Positions 1-10,375 of a stretch of 64,000 bases of DNA are shown piece by piece. The position numbers and the translations under genes were made by a program. Position 1 is the first letter of the stretch. Each line of letters begins with the position of its first letter. This stretch comes from Notospermus geniculatus (taxonomy: Eukaryota > Nemertea > Pilidiophora > Heteronemertea > Lineidae). The DNA lies in contig NMRB01000077.1 of assembly GCA_002633025.1 (NCBI GenBank), forward strand, positions 658,689 through 722,688, read 5' to 3'. The notes beneath the pieces are model-generated. The model was given only the letters and a program-made list of their open reading frames with translations. It ran no database searches and was not told the origin of the DNA.

Positions 1-175
1 TTTAGGTATGGTACTTAAATCGATTTAGGTATGGTACCTAATTCCTGGCCTGTTATTGGTCGATTTAGGTATGGTACTTAAATCGATTTAGGTATGATAC
101 CTAATTCCTGGCATGTGGTTGGTTGATTTAGGTATAGTACCTAATTCTATTTAGGTATGATACCTAAATGGAGAC
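1..175. repeat. Minisatellite of a palindromic GGTACC word
   Basis: Six copies of a word close to TTTAGGTATGGTACCTAA lie within 175 bases, spaced irregularly. Variants read GGTACTTAA or GATACCTAA. A larger unit of about 63 bases repeats at least once, from position 1 to about 64. Each word is nearly self-complementary around GGTACC. The array runs off the left edge of the window, so its full size is unknown. No coding sequence is present. Confidence 0.8.
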
Positions 176-890
176 TTTTGTCCACTCCGGCCTACGATAC
201 ACGCCGGGCCACAAGTAGGCCTGACACAAGAACAAAACATTTAATTTTCAATAAATCATGTAAAAGGTCGATATTTTCTGGGGGACAGTCGAAAATCTGA
301 CGAGTGGTACACTATTTATCCATTACATCTATAGACACAGTGCAGAGAATCGCGACGTAACGTCACACCACGCCCCGTCAGTTCCGAGAATCGGCGCACG
401 TCGGCGCTAGCGCTCGCTGGGCTTCACCATTCGCAGTGAAGACATGTGCGATTTCATAGAATTTCTACAGTATGGCTGGTAGCAGCTGCCATTCTGTGGT
501 AGAGGATGGAATTAGTAACCAACGTGGCTGACACTGAAGCAGCCGATGGAGAAAATAATGAAAATAAACGCTTATAAACCGGCTTCAATATGACGAAGAT
601 GAGCCGAGGTCAACATCGCGAGAGTTACTTAGTCCACTTTGCACGCTAAAAATCGGTCGCTTAGTGAGTAGTTATGGAAAAAACAAAAATAGACAGGTGG
701 TTGCAGGCACTCGACTTGTCTCATGCAGATTTTCAGGCTGCTTCGTACAGGGAGTTTCAAAAAATTATGCGTCGAAAAATTGACACACGAAATTCTTCAG
801 TACTCTCGGTAATGGCGCATGCTTGTTCGGCGTAATATGGCGGCCATTTCAGTAGGGCGAATGGTAAAATGGATACAGATAGAGTCCAAC
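176..890. other. Noncoding stretch, nothing recognised
   Basis: No open frame of note, RNA gene or TIR element was recognised. The sequence is mixed-composition and unique within the window. Confidence 0.5.
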
Positions 891-894
891 AGTT

Positions 895-1052
895 AGGGTT
901 AGGCTTTAACATGTTAGACAGGAACAGATAGGCCTGCGGGACGATAGGAAACTAGGCCATCAGGGGTTAACATGTTAGACAGGAACGGGTAGGCCATCAG
1001 GGGTTAACATGTTAGACAGGAACGGGTAGGCCTACGGGAGGATAGGAAACTA
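895..1052. repeat. Short tandem repeat around AACATGTTAGACAGGAAC
   Basis: The phrase AACATGTTAGACAGGAAC followed by a GATAGGCC or GGGTAGGCC tail occurs three times, near 908, 969 and 1006. ACGATAGGAAACTAGGCC-like segments come between them. The units are 37 to 60 bases long and imperfect. Confidence 0.75.
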
Positions 1053-1182
1053 GGCCTAGGTCTGGTGCTGCGAACAGTGCAACTGCTATCTGCCCAGTAA
1101 CACCCAGCAACAGACATTCCATCTAGGGTTCCATTACCTAGGGTTAAGGCCCTATCTAGGGCACACCCCAGAGTATAGGAGA

Positions 1183-1335
1183 GTTAACGAACAAAATTGG
1201 AGAGATTTGGTACAAAAATGGAGAGATTTTGTAACTTTGGAGAGATTGTGTAACTGTTACGGTGAGATTTGGAGAGATTCGGTAACATTTTGGAGAGAAA
1301 GTGTAACATTTGGAGAGATTTGGTAACATTTTTTT
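1183..1335. repeat. GGAGAGATTTGGTAAC minisatellite, left block
   Basis: At least seven degenerate copies of GGAGAGATTTGGTAAC and close variants, 15 to 28 bases apart. The same word continues at 2164-2255, on the far side of the duplicated module at 1336-2163. That module may therefore have inserted into, or expanded within, one original array. Confidence 0.75.
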
Positions 1336-2163
1336 AGCCCGCTTGGCCCACAGGCCAAAAGGGCTTATGCTGTGCTTGGCGCCTTTATTGGTGGTCTGTC
1401 GTGCGTGCGTGCGTGCGTGTGTCCGTAAACTTTTCCCTTGTCAGATGGATAGCGCCTTGAGTTTTTGACGGATCATTTTCATATTGCATATGGGTGTGTA
1501 TGACCACAAAATCTAGGTCAAGTTCGATTTGGGGTGCGATGCGATTCCTACTTTGGCCAGTAGGGGGCGTTTTGTGAAAAAATTCAAAGGCCCGTATTTT
1601 GCGAATGGCTTGAGCTATCACGATGAAACTTTGTACGCATGTACCTCTAGTTTGTGGTGACTTGCACACGAAGTTTCGGTGCAGTCTGATTCTCCACTTT
1701 GTCACTAGGGGGCCAAAACGAAAATATCAAATTTTTCCTTGTCAGATGGGTAGCGCCTTCAGTTTTTGAGGGATCATTTTCATATTGCATAAAGGTGTGT
1801 ATGACCAAAAAATCTAGGTCAAGTTCGATTTTGGGTGCAATGCGATTCCTATTTTGGTAGGTAGGGGGCGTTTTGTGAAAAACTTAAAAGGGCTATATTT
1901 TGATAATCGTTTGAGCTATTGTATTGAACCTTTGTATGTATTTACCTGTAGGTTGTAGTGACTTCCTGACGAAGTATTGGTGAAATCTAATTCTTGACTT
2001 TGCCGCCAGGAGGCCAAAACCAAACTCACAAAATCTGCTGTGTACGCTTTGGTCACAGATATTGTCAAAGATGGCTTGTATGGGATTCTGATATGGCTTA
2101 TGCTTTCCACCACTGTGCTAAAAAAGCCAAGCGGGCACAGTGCCTTTGGCACTATTTTTTAAC
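1336..2163. repeat. Interspersed module with two ~301-bp tandem units
   Basis: The segment beginning CTTGTCAGATGG near 1438 recurs near 1739, so the unit is about 301 bases. Both copies share TAGCGCCTT, GATCATTTTCATATTGCAT and TCTAGGTCAAGTTCGAT at matching offsets. The outer flanks carry CCCGCTTGG (left) and CCAAGCGGG (right), an inverted pair that may mark element ends. A CGTG microsatellite sits near 1398-1420. No protein similarity was recognised. Confidence 0.7.
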
Positions 2164-2255
2164 AATGGAGAGATTTTGTAACGTTTGGAGAGACTGTGTA
2201 ACTTAGGGTTATTACAAATGGTGAGATTGTAACGTTGGAGAGTATTAGTAACTTA
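2164..2255. repeat. GGAGAGATTTTGTAAC minisatellite, right block
   Basis: Copies of GGAGAGATT(T)TGTAAC and GGTGAGATTGTAAC match the block at 1183-1335. Confidence 0.7.
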
Positions 2256-2339
2256 GGCTAGGGTTATAAGGCTCTGGGTTGTCATTAGGGTTGAAGCTTA
2301 AGTTAGAAGGAGTTTGAGTTACATGTAGGGTTGAGCCAT

Positions 2340-2530
2340 GTTCAGTTGCCTCCAGAATGAGCGCCTTGGCACCAGTCTTGCTTGCAATTAATCAGATACC
2401 ACTGCCAGAGTTTGTGCTCTGCAGTGTCTAGGCCTACGTCAGGTTCGGCGCTTTCATTGCAGTGGTGACCTCCGGATGTGACTTCGGGCAGTAGGCGATC
2501 TCGGCAGGTTTGGTAGCGCTGTGAAGTAAC
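2340..2530. repeat. Segment duplicated again at 3225-3470
   Basis: The stretch with GTCTAGGCCTACGTCAGG, CATTGCAGTGGTGACC and GGCAGGTTTGG matches about 3360-3465 in the same order and orientation, with small indels. The upstream words ATTAATCA and ATACCAC also correspond. It is a direct duplication of about 190 bases, separated by about 700 bases. Confidence 0.7.
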
Positions 2531-3224
2531 ATTCAGATTGAAGCTTAACCCAAAAATTCCTTAATTCTAACTCCAACCATGCAAATTATACCTCAATCCT
2601 ATCGTTAATATCATTAATTCTAGCCTCAAATACAATGAAACAGGTTTTACGAAGTTACCCACATCTATGAATTGCCCTCGTCAGTCGTCTTTTGAGGAGT
2701 TACCCTCGTTCCTCTTCGTGTCCGACTTCCCGGTCAAAATACTGCATCAACGCCATGCGATATATACAGAACTGTGCAGTACTATTTTCTCTTCCAACAT
2801 GCGAAGATTCAGTCACAGAGATGTGCTAGTTTAGTCACCAGAGCCAATTTACTCACTGAAGCGGCAGATCTTGCTCGCCAGCCAGTGTGACGAGAGTGAC
2901 CCGGCGGTTGTGAGCGAGACCTGAAATCAGTCAAGTTAGCATGGTTTTGTCTTGTACTTGCTTCGAAAAATTCCAATCTACCTAGTGTTTCATATTTGGC
3001 CACTTATTACACTCGCTGCCATCGGATTAAAGAGATACCACCAGTTTTAATACGTACTACTTTACAGTGTATGGTGCGCATTAATACATAACTTCAATCT
3101 TTTGCCAGGGGCCGCCAGTGGCGCGTGCATCAGACACCCATCCCTGCTTAGATCACGGCAGCGTCTAGACTTGGTAAATGAGCTAGGCCCTGCTGTCAAA
3201 CGGCCCATTCAGTTACCCTTGTAA
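2531..3224. other. Noncoding stretch between duplicated segments
   Basis: No gene was recognised. It separates the two copies of the duplicated segment and shows no tandem structure. Confidence 0.5.
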
Positions 3225-3470
3225 TCAGATACCCTCCCCGATTACATCACCTTGGCGCCAAGGCTTGGTAAACTAGCTAGGCCTAACGCCCTCCCACGCA
3301 TTAATCACATACCACCACCACCGCCACCGCCACCGCCACCACCGCCAGATTCTGCGCCCTGCAGCGTCTAGGCCTACGTCAGGTTCGGCGCCGCTTCATT
3401 GCAGTGGTGACCTTCGGAACTACGCGAAATGTGCAATCTCGGGAGGTTTGGCCGCGCTGTGAAAGATCAG
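3225..3470. repeat. Second copy of the 2340-2530 segment with a CCACCG tract
   Basis: This copy contains an expanded CCACCG/CCACCA trinucleotide tract at about 3311-3349 that the copy at 2340-2530 lacks. The remainder matches base for base over long stretches. It abuts the truncated end of the Ty3/gypsy element, so it may be flanking DNA or part of the insertion that removed the rest of Pol. Confidence 0.65.
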
Positions 3471-3903
3471 TTACACGTGTACATGTATAACGGCCCTTGT
3501 AATATTCACAGCCAAGCAGCTGACATACGTTGCCAGTATCAATGGCATGTTCAACTAAGTTTGTTCTACCGAGGTCATCATCGTTCTTTGAAAAAATATC
3601 TTGGTAATCATGTAATAGTTTTGCTACTTTTGCCCGTTCTTTGCGAGTAGGACCTTTTACCGCGTCTTCAAACAAATCCGTCAGGTGTGATGGAACACTC
3701 TTCAGTTCCTCATGTGTCCTACTATTGTGAACTAATCTTCTAGCATAGTCAAAGTTGTCTCTTAACTCAGGACTTTCTACATCTGCTATTGTTCTTATTG
3801 TTTCTTTTACCTCCGCTGCAAAGCCGACTGTCATATCCTGTTTGATGGAGTTCTCCTCCACGAAAGGGTTAATCACACGAACCTTAAAGGAGCTGGACGT
3901 CAC
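3379..3903 (-). pseudogene. Ty3/gypsy Pol fragment: linker between protease and RT
   Basis: This minus-strand reading frame of about 174 codons resembles the spacer that precedes reverse transcriptase in Ty3/gypsy polyproteins. It has a VRVINPFVEEN stretch, then SVPSHLTDLFEDA, a basic KERAKVAKLL segment, and DIFSKNDDDLGRT, the usual 'HLxxLxxxxxxxLsxxqxxxLxxLLxxyxdvFs' pattern. Reverse transcriptase should follow but is absent: the frame ends in unrelated sequence near 3440. It is the downstream continuation of the protease fragment at 4168-4680. A segment of about 240 bases between them, carrying GGTGCTGCCACCT twice, looks inserted. It is non-functional. Confidence 0.75.
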
Positions 3904-4160
3904 TCACTCACTGGTTCTCTATCCACGCGACGCCTGCGGTGCTGCCACCTATTGTTGGTGATATGTACTGACGTGAAGGGATATTCAAACGTGAATATCG
4001 TGAGTGAGTTGCATTGGACCGGGCACCAGTCTAACGATCACGGGGCGTACTGGTGCTGCCACCTTCACGAAGGAATAAAACTAGTTTGCTGGCCACTGTT
4101 TGTAAACAAACCAGTTTGTTTACAACTTGGACGTCGAGCTCCTTTAAAGTAATATTCCTA
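3904..4160. mobile_element. Probable small insertion inside the gypsy Pol
   Basis: This segment separates two parts of one minus-strand Pol reading. Its edges carry CTTAAAGGAGCTGGACGTC on the left and GACGTCGAGCTCCTTTAAAG on the right, an imperfect inverted pair. GGTGCTGCCACCT(A/T) occurs twice inside. I could not define a target-site duplication, so the element class is unknown. Confidence 0.4.
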
Positions 4161-4167
4161 CTTTCTA

Positions 4168-4680
4168 CTAGACATTTGGCTGTGTGACCAATCCCGTTCT
4201 TTCGGTAAAATTCGGACATGTCTCCACTAGAAGACAGGTCGACGCCTCTTTTTGAGAGCCCCTCTCAACAAACGCATCTATAATAACTTCACTCATTGCT
4301 GGAACAATGTAGTGATCCGTCAGCGAACAAGCGTCTTGAACGGTGCGGGATCCTACTTGTTCCAGCGGAATGACGATTCCACCAAGAATCATTCGATTTT
4401 CACTGAGAAGGAGGTCGGCAGGACCAGATGGATGTTGTTGAAGAATATCAGCTCCCAGGAGCACGTCATCCTCAATCCCTGCTATCAATATTTTGTTCTC
4501 TAACTTCATCGGCCCTAGTTCAAATTTAAGTCGTGCTTCGCCATAATTCGGAATTTCTCCTCCGTCTGCATTGGCCATCATAACATTACTTTTCTCACGT
4601 TCCACTAGCGATTGTGTCTCAGGGGGTATTTGTTGAAATACCCTGTGGGAGACAATCGTTTGTGTCGCGCCGGTATCCAC
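4168..4680 (-). pseudogene. Ty3/gypsy aspartic protease domain
   Basis: The minus-strand frame of 170 codons opens with the retropepsin active-site motif DTGATQT (first residues). About 75 residues later it has LLGADIL, matching the conserved 'LLGxDxL' that forms the second protease signature. The order (protease, then the linker at 3379-3903) fits Ty3/gypsy Pol. The start shown is simply the first in-frame Met next to the active site; the real polyprotein would begin upstream in Gag, now separated by inserted elements at 4714-5198, 5291-5408 and 5812-6508. Confidence 0.8.
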
Positions 4681-4713
4681 AGAAAATAAGACTTCAACGT
4701 CTTGGACAGAACC

Positions 4714-5198
4714 CCTAGTTTATACGTCGACGCACGACCATCGCCGGCGACCGACGCGCGTTCTTGCGTTCGACGCCGACCCCGTCGTACGATTTGGTCG
4801 GCGTCCGATCACGAAGCTGTAATTACATCAGTCATTTCATAACAGGTCGCCGTCGCTAAAGTACGCTGGAAGCCCAGTTTATACTTCGACGCACGACCAT
4901 CGCCGGCGACCGACGCGCTATCTTGCGTTCGACGCCGACCCATCGTGCGATTTGGTCGGCGTCCGATCGCGAAGCTGTAAATACATCAGTCATTTCATAC
5001 GGGTCGCCGTCGCTAAAGTACGCTGGACTCTGAATCAATTCCGCGAAGTCGGTATCCAGATTTGGTCGTGCGTCGGACGCCGAAGGGTTTGCGTCGAAGT
5101 ATAAACTAGGCTGGACTCTGAATCAATTCCGCGAAGTCGGCGTCATATTTGGTCGTGCGTCGGACGCCGAAGGTTTTGCGTCGAAGTATAAACTAGGC
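4714..5198. mobile_element. Composite TIR element with doubled ends
   Basis: A left end reading CCTAGTTTATACGTCGACGC (4714) is followed by a second left end CCCAGTTTATACTTCGACGC (4873). Two right ends, GCGTCGAAGTATAAACTAGG, finish at about 5111 and 5198. About 155 bases behind each left end and about 87 bases behind each right end are near-identical. The arrangement is left-left-right-right, which suggests self-insertion or unequal recombination between copies. No coding potential. It lies within the gypsy element between protease and Gag. Confidence 0.75.
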
Positions 5199-5290
5199 TT
5201 AATAAAGACAGCACTATACTTAGGCTTTTGTCGTCTGATAACTAACACTTGTTTGTCAACTTCACTAACTGACGGTTCTCGGGCACATTA

Positions 5291-5408
5291 GGGAGGTTTC
5301 GCAAGCGCCCGGTTTGGCCCTACGACGACGTTTATCTATTGTGTGGGTATACCCAAACAATAGATAAACGTCGTCGTTTGGCCTAACCGGGCGCTTGCGA
5401 AACCTCCC
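5291..5408. mobile_element. Palindromic 118-bp MITE with TTA target duplication
   Basis: An almost complete hairpin: GGGAGGTTTCGCAAGCGCCC on the left mirrors GGGCGCTTGCGAAACCTCCC on the right, and the inner arms around TTTATCTATTG also pair. TTA flanks both sides (5288-5290 and 5409-5411), the target duplication typical of PIF/Harbinger. A distantly similar hairpin lies at 17112-17240. Confidence 0.8.
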
Positions 5409-5489
5409 TTATCACCCGCAACCGCAACAACATTTTGGTCACTTCTAGTAGAGTCGGCTTCAACCAATAAATCATCACTACTACTACTA

Positions 5490-5786
5490 CTAACTAATCA
5501 TGTTACAACTACTAACAAAATCACGGACAACAAAATCTTGTACAGGAGGGGTCTCTTCCTTTACCCCATCAACTATTGATGAATTGGCACCGGAACTCTC
5601 ACCACCATAGACTTCACCAAGTGTTTCTTCACCTACGTTTACTACTACTTCAGACTGAGTCTCACTTGGTTCTGTCCTACTGTTATAGTCATTACAAGGA
5701 TTGGGCCTATTTTCAAACACCCTTTTCTCTAAAACAGTGCCTGCCCCTCTCAATGACCGTCTCCTGACCCTCGGACACGGTCCCAT
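5490..5786 (-). pseudogene. Gag-Pol junction remnant of the gypsy element
   Basis: An open minus-strand stretch of 98 codons rich in Glu, Ser and Val, with no recognised domain. It lies in the right order and strand between the Gag zinc knuckle and the protease, so it is probably the Gag-Pol spacer. It is bounded by the hairpin MITE on the 3' side and by the MULE-like element on the 5' side. The assignment rests on position only. Confidence 0.45.
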
Positions 5787-5811
5787 CTAGTTTAACTGGA
5801 CGGCAGGTGAG

Positions 5812-6508
5812 GCCGAATCGGTTAATGTCGTCCTGGGTATAACAGAAATATACCCAGGTTAAATGTCGTCCTACAAAACTATACCCTGGGTATAGTTCGA
5901 TCCACAAAAGTATACCCAGTACCGTAGTTTTGAGCCCAGGTACGAGTTGGATGGCCGCCATTTTGTTTCTCGCTTCAACTGAGACGACAGTTTTGCAATC
6001 AACATCGTCAAAATACGAATCAATCTGCTAATCGATAGCATGGGTCAACTGTTAACATCTGTCTTAACACAATGGTCCAAACTTATCGCAAGTTAAGCTC
6101 ACAATTTCAAAGAAATGAGCAAACGAACAGAGCCGATCTGCGTCATATGTTTGTTCGGTGTCGTGCATTCATCTACGTCCGCATCGACATTACATCAGCC
6201 GTGCTGCGAGTACTATTGCAGATTTGAGTGACGATAAACGGCACGAAAAATTCTTTGATGACTGTCGGTACGAGTTACAGTGTATTAAAATGGTGCCCGT
6301 CGTGTCGGGCGCTAGAGCGATGTTTTTAGACTTGTCATGCTTGTGCATGGCCATGTGGCATTTGCAAGAACAATCTCAACTTCAGGTGCTGTATCCAATC
6401 CTCGGTATACTTTTGTAGATCGAACTATACCCAGGGTATAGTTTTGTAGGACGACATTGAACCTGGGTATATTTCTGTTATACCCAGGACGACATTAACC
6501 GATTCGGC
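5812..6508. mobile_element. MULE-like non-autonomous element, copy 1
   Basis: The TIR starts GCCGAATCGGTTAATGTCGT, and the right end is its inverse, ending at 6508. The arms continue inverted for roughly 100 bases with repeated GTCGTC and TACCCAGG blocks. Direct 9-base flanks GCAGGTGAG sit at 5803-5811 and 6509-6517. Nine-base duplications are typical of Mutator-like elements. The 697-bp interior has no transposase. A second copy with the same TIR plan and its own 9-base duplication is at 46183-46896. Confidence 0.85.
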
Positions 6509-6719
6509 GCAGGTGAGAGTGAATTACCGCTGAACACTGGAGCATTGGGTGACAGGCTACTGTTCTGTCGATCAGCACCCATTGGCCCAGTACCCGCGAT
6601 ACCCTACACTGCCCCCTGCCCCCTGTCCCATGGTCATGTTCGGTGAGACATAAACTGGTTGTGACGTCGGAGCACTCGAATTTTGTGAACCCGTCTGGGT
6701 CTCATACATCTGGTTAGGC

Positions 6720-7742
6720 CTATCGCCAGTGTTCATGCATGGCATGCTTGGACAGGCAAACAGGCTCGCATTTGATGAAACTGGTCAAAGAACTTGGCCA
6801 AATGGCCCATGAGACCACAAGTGTAACACGGACCCAGGGCCCCCTGACCTTGTCCGGGGGGATACTCATTTCCCTGAAATTTTGGGTTTCCCCTGAACCC
6901 TTGATTTTGCCAGTTTCCCTTATTTTGGCGCTTTGAGTTTTCATTTGAGAACTTGGATTTCCCTTGATTTTGTCCCGCATTACCAGCGTTACCCTGGCCA
7001 CGCATGGAGCTTGCGGTTTTATTTGACAACGTACTTATTTGTTCCACCATTTTATTTAAAGCTGTCTCAACCTTAGTTGCCAGCCCAGAGCAATCAGACG
7101 AGTCTGGCTACGTTTGGGGTGTCAGCTGAGGTTTTGTGCTTGGTTTTCCCATTTTCGACTTCGTCGGTTCAGGACGTGTGGTCCTTCTAATTGGCCTCTC
7201 ATCGTCATTAGTTGTTTTACCGTTGCTGCCTTCGTCTTCAGAATCGTCTGATTCCGAACTTTCCGATTCATCTGGTCTTACCATCGCCACCTTACGAATC
7301 GGTCTCTTTGAAAGTTTTCCCTCAGTCTCCATTGAGCAGCTGGAGCGACGGGTTTCAATAAAATTCACCACGTCGGCAACAGCTTCGTCAATGTCTACCG
7401 GAGATTTCACGAATTCAACCTGTATATCTTGGCTTCGTCATCGGCAAGTCCATCGAAGAAACGCCTGAGAAGATCCTCAGTGCGTGTTCTTGGATCTCTT
7501 CCCGGATGAGCCTTGTCGTAGAGCCTTTTTAGTTCTGCTGCGTAACTCTCTACTGCCTCACCAGGCTTCTGATTCCGATTTGCGAAACGTACTCCAAAGG
7601 TCTTTTGGGACTCTACCTTCTTGAACCTATGCCCAAGTTCTCTTACCAATGGGGTACCGGCAAACCTAATCCGCGACGCGGCGCTGACTATCAACCAGGC
7701 CATAACTGCGTCATTGAAAGTGAGGCTAACGTTGTTTTCCAA
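6720..7742 (-). pseudogene. Ty3/gypsy Gag
   Basis: Three overlapping minus-strand pieces form one decayed Gag. The upstream piece (7742-7407) has the capsid-like 'F...V.FANRNQKPGEAVESYAAELKRLY' character, with 'RTRTEDLLRRFFDGL' near its end. The middle piece (7410-7108) is acidic and Ser-rich. The last piece (7050-6733) is Gln/Gly/Asn-rich and ends with a zinc knuckle CYTCGLMGHLAK in which the fourth ligand is replaced by Phe. Frameshifts separate the pieces. It belongs to the same element as the protease at 4168-4680; the intervening MITEs explain the distance. Confidence 0.75.
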
Positions 7743-7745
7743 TTA

Positions 7746-8341
7746 ATTCTGAATAGCACACCCTGTTTCTAGGCCAAATATGTTAAGGCGTCTATTTACT
7801 CACCTTAACTCGCACTTAACTATTTCCGAATCGTAGTCTGTGATCAACTAGGGTTGCATCTCATTATGGACTTCGACTACGACTGTAGAGCCATCTGGTT
7901 CGTAACATCGATACTAGAATCCGAAATCCGACTCGCCAACTGCAATCAGCTCCAAAACAAGTTGAAGACGCCCGCAATCTCCAATTTCAACGACTGCAAT
8001 TACATCTAGACACGTCGAAACGATAACGAAAACTGAATTATGAGCTACAGTTCTCACAAGAATCCAGGAATTCCAGGACAATCCTCACAAACTGTTCCAC
8101 ATGACCAGAAAACAGTCTCTTATGCACCACAGTCTATTACACTCCAACATTCATAACATTTTCTATATTTCATTTCTAACCGGCCCCAGTGGCCTGGGCT
8201 AAACAGCCTCGTTTATACCTCGACAGGTCTCTCACTCTCACGTGAGGGCAGATTTGAGAAACGATTTCAGTACACCATGTACACGATATGGCTTATATAT
8301 GGCACGACCTTTAAAAACACTGAACACTTATTGAACACTTA
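7746..8341. other. Region upstream of Gag, LTR not identified
   Basis: The 5' LTR and primer-binding site of the minus-strand gypsy element would be expected here. I see no second LTR copy elsewhere to define it, and no clear TG...CA ends. No other gene is visible. Confidence 0.4.
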
Positions 8342-8660
8342 GGCCCGTATGCACCACTGTGGCTTAAGCCGAAATTGAGCTTAAGTCTAACTGAAGTTCA
8401 AACTTAACTTGAAGTCGGTATGCACCAACTAAAGCTAAGCTTCAAGTCTGGCTTAAACCCCACAAAAACTTAAACCACGTCGGAGGGTGGTTTAAGTTAT
8501 GGATTAACTCGTACACCTCGAATTTGAAGGCATGCCTTCAACACGCGCGGATCCCAAGGGGGCCGCCGGGCGCTTGCCTCCCCTTTCAACCAAAGTATCT
8601 GTAAAATCGATCGTGAAATTCTGGAATTTGGCGCAAATTTCACTGTCCTAGCAGAAGGCA
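8342..8660 (+). mobile_element. PIF/Harbinger-like element, truncated copy A
   Basis: It begins GGCCCGTATGCACCACTG after a TTA. It matches copy B for about 320 bases (CTTAAGCCGAAATTGAGCTT, then GGGCCGCCGGGCGCTTG), then stops at GCAGAAGGC, where it meets unrelated sequence just before copy B. The right end is missing. Confidence 0.8.
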
Positions 8661-8702
8661 GGCCTCCCACCAGCTTCCAAGCAAATTATTGTAGGAATTA
8701 CT

Positions 8703-9562
8703 GGCCCGTATGCACCACTGTGGCTTAAGCCGAAATTGAGCTTAAGTCTAACTTAAGTTCGAACTTAACTTGAAGTCGGTATGCACCAACTAAAGCTAAG
8801 CTTCAAGTCTGGCTTAAACCCCACAAAAACTTAAACCACATCGGAGGGTGGTTTAAGTTACGGATTAACTCGTACACCTCGAATTTGAAGGCGTGCCTTC
8901 AACAAGCGCGGATCCAAAGGGGGCCGCCGGGTGCTTGCCTCCCCTTTCAACCAAAATATCTGTAAAATCGATCGTGAAATTCTGGAATTTGGCGCAAATT
9001 TCACTGTCCTAGCAGAAGGCACCCCCTTTTCCCAAATCCTCGGTCCGCTCCTGCCATCAGTGTCAACATGGAAGTTAGTTGTGGATGCTCTTCATCCATT
9101 GCACAGGGGAGCATCCAGAAGGAGTAATCCGGGACCAGAATAACCCACTATCCCGATGAGGAATTTCAGAAATGGTTTGGTTTTGCCAAGGAGAATATTC
9201 GCCAAATCTTGCAGTTGATTGAGCGCGAGATAGGCCTATCTCCGAATTCTGACAAGAAATTTGCGTTGTCTCCCATCTGTGAGCCTGATAGCGAAACCTG
9301 TGTTGCGTACAATACATGTAGGCCTAGCTGATCCGCTACGAGTCAAGGCTTAAAACTTGAGAAATAACTCAAATGAACTGCGAGCTTAACAGAGAAACCT
9401 GTTACGCGTCAAGGCTTAAGTTATAGCTATACTAATCTTAAGTTAAGAAATAACTCAAATGGGCTGCGGCTCAAGTTGGGATAAGCGGAATTTCAGCTTA
9501 AGTTAAAGATCAGCTTAGCTGGAGTTAAGATAAAACTTAGCCTGAACTGGTGCATACGGGCC
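8703..9562 (+). mobile_element. PIF/Harbinger-like element, complete copy B
   Basis: The 860-bp element starts GGCCCGTATGCACCACTG and ends CTGGTGCATACGGGCC, so the outermost 14 bases are inverted repeats. The subterminal DNA is rich in CTTAAG/TTAAGT words in both arms. It contains a stub of a Harbinger-type transposase (see 9128-9331). The flanks here do not show a clean TTA duplication, unlike copy D. Confidence 0.85.
9128..9331 (+). pseudogene. Harbinger transposase N-terminal fragment
   Basis: The plus-strand frame reads HYPDEEFQKWFGFAKENI followed by RQILQLIEREIGL and then KFALSPICEPD before a stop at 9329-9331. The pattern 'F...F.f....I..LL.LI...i......ALSP' is the N-terminal helical region of HARBI1-like transposases. 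A stop codon at 9125-9127 closes the frame upstream, and the catalytic DDE region is absent. The same stub occurs in copies C and D. A second open stretch (8931-9143, SPFNQNICKI... to SNPGPE) is also preserved in copy D and may be another exon remnant. Confidence 0.65.
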
Positions 9563-9659
9563 ACAGGAACAATTTGCCAAAATTATAGGAAAAATATAGG
9601 AATTTTAACATGAAGATACATGTACGAGTATACTGATCTTATAATCTCCCTTCCTCAGT

Positions 9660-9840
9660 TGACTAACCATTCAGTTTTCTTCAATTTCTCTGATGTATGC
9701 CTAGGAAAACTATGTCTAGGAAAACTCGTCCACAGAAAATTAGTCTCCCTGAGGAAAATTCGTCCCTGAGGAAAAATGGTCCCCAAAATTTCGTTCCCAG
9801 AAAATTAGTCACTGGAAAATTCGTCCCAAAGGATAATTCA
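9660..9840. repeat. GGAAAATTCGTCCC-type minisatellite
   Basis: Degenerate repeats of (A/G)GAAAA(C/T)T(A/C)GTCCC and CCTGAGGAAAA follow one another between about 9700 and 9840. Confidence 0.6.
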
Positions 9841-10375
9841 TCATAGTCCCAACAGGCGCAGATCCAGGATTTTTGGCAGAGGGAAGTCAGGTCCGCCGAG
9901 GGCAGTTGTTGCAGGCTGGCGCCGAAGATGCCTGGACCGACGGGGGGCCAAAATTTTGGAATCTATAAGGCCATAGACACGATTTCCTGGCATCTCGGTA
10001 TCAAACGAGAAGCTGTATTCTTGCGGTTTTTTGCTTATTATATCGCAACTTGAGAAAAAAACAATTGGTGGTGGCGAGCAGGGGGGGATCACGACCCCCA
10101 AACCCCCTCTCAATCCGCGCCTGCCGAAAAGAAAAGAGAAAGAAGACAACACATTACAAAGGAGGACAGGTGTAACTCCCCTCCCCCTCATAGAAATCAG
10201 TTTAAAGTAGTTTAAAGGCTAAAATACACTTGTTCACTTTTGGACAGACTGGAAATATAGGGATTATAGGACAAAATTGAAGAAATATAGGAATTATAGG
10301 AATATAGGAATTATAGGAGCGAAATCTTAAAAATATAGGAAATATAGGAATTATAGGAACAGTGGGAGGCCTGAG
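9841..10375. other. Noncoding stretch with an ATAGGAATT minisatellite
   Basis: Between about 10253 and 10365, ATAGGAATTATAGGAA-type units repeat about ten times. The rest is unassigned, including a C/G-homopolymer-rich part near 10080-10110. Confidence 0.6.

Noticed and set aside
1-175. CRISPR-like array
   Set aside because: Short palindromic words at irregular spacing in a eukaryotic repeat context; there are no uniform spacers and no cas genes.
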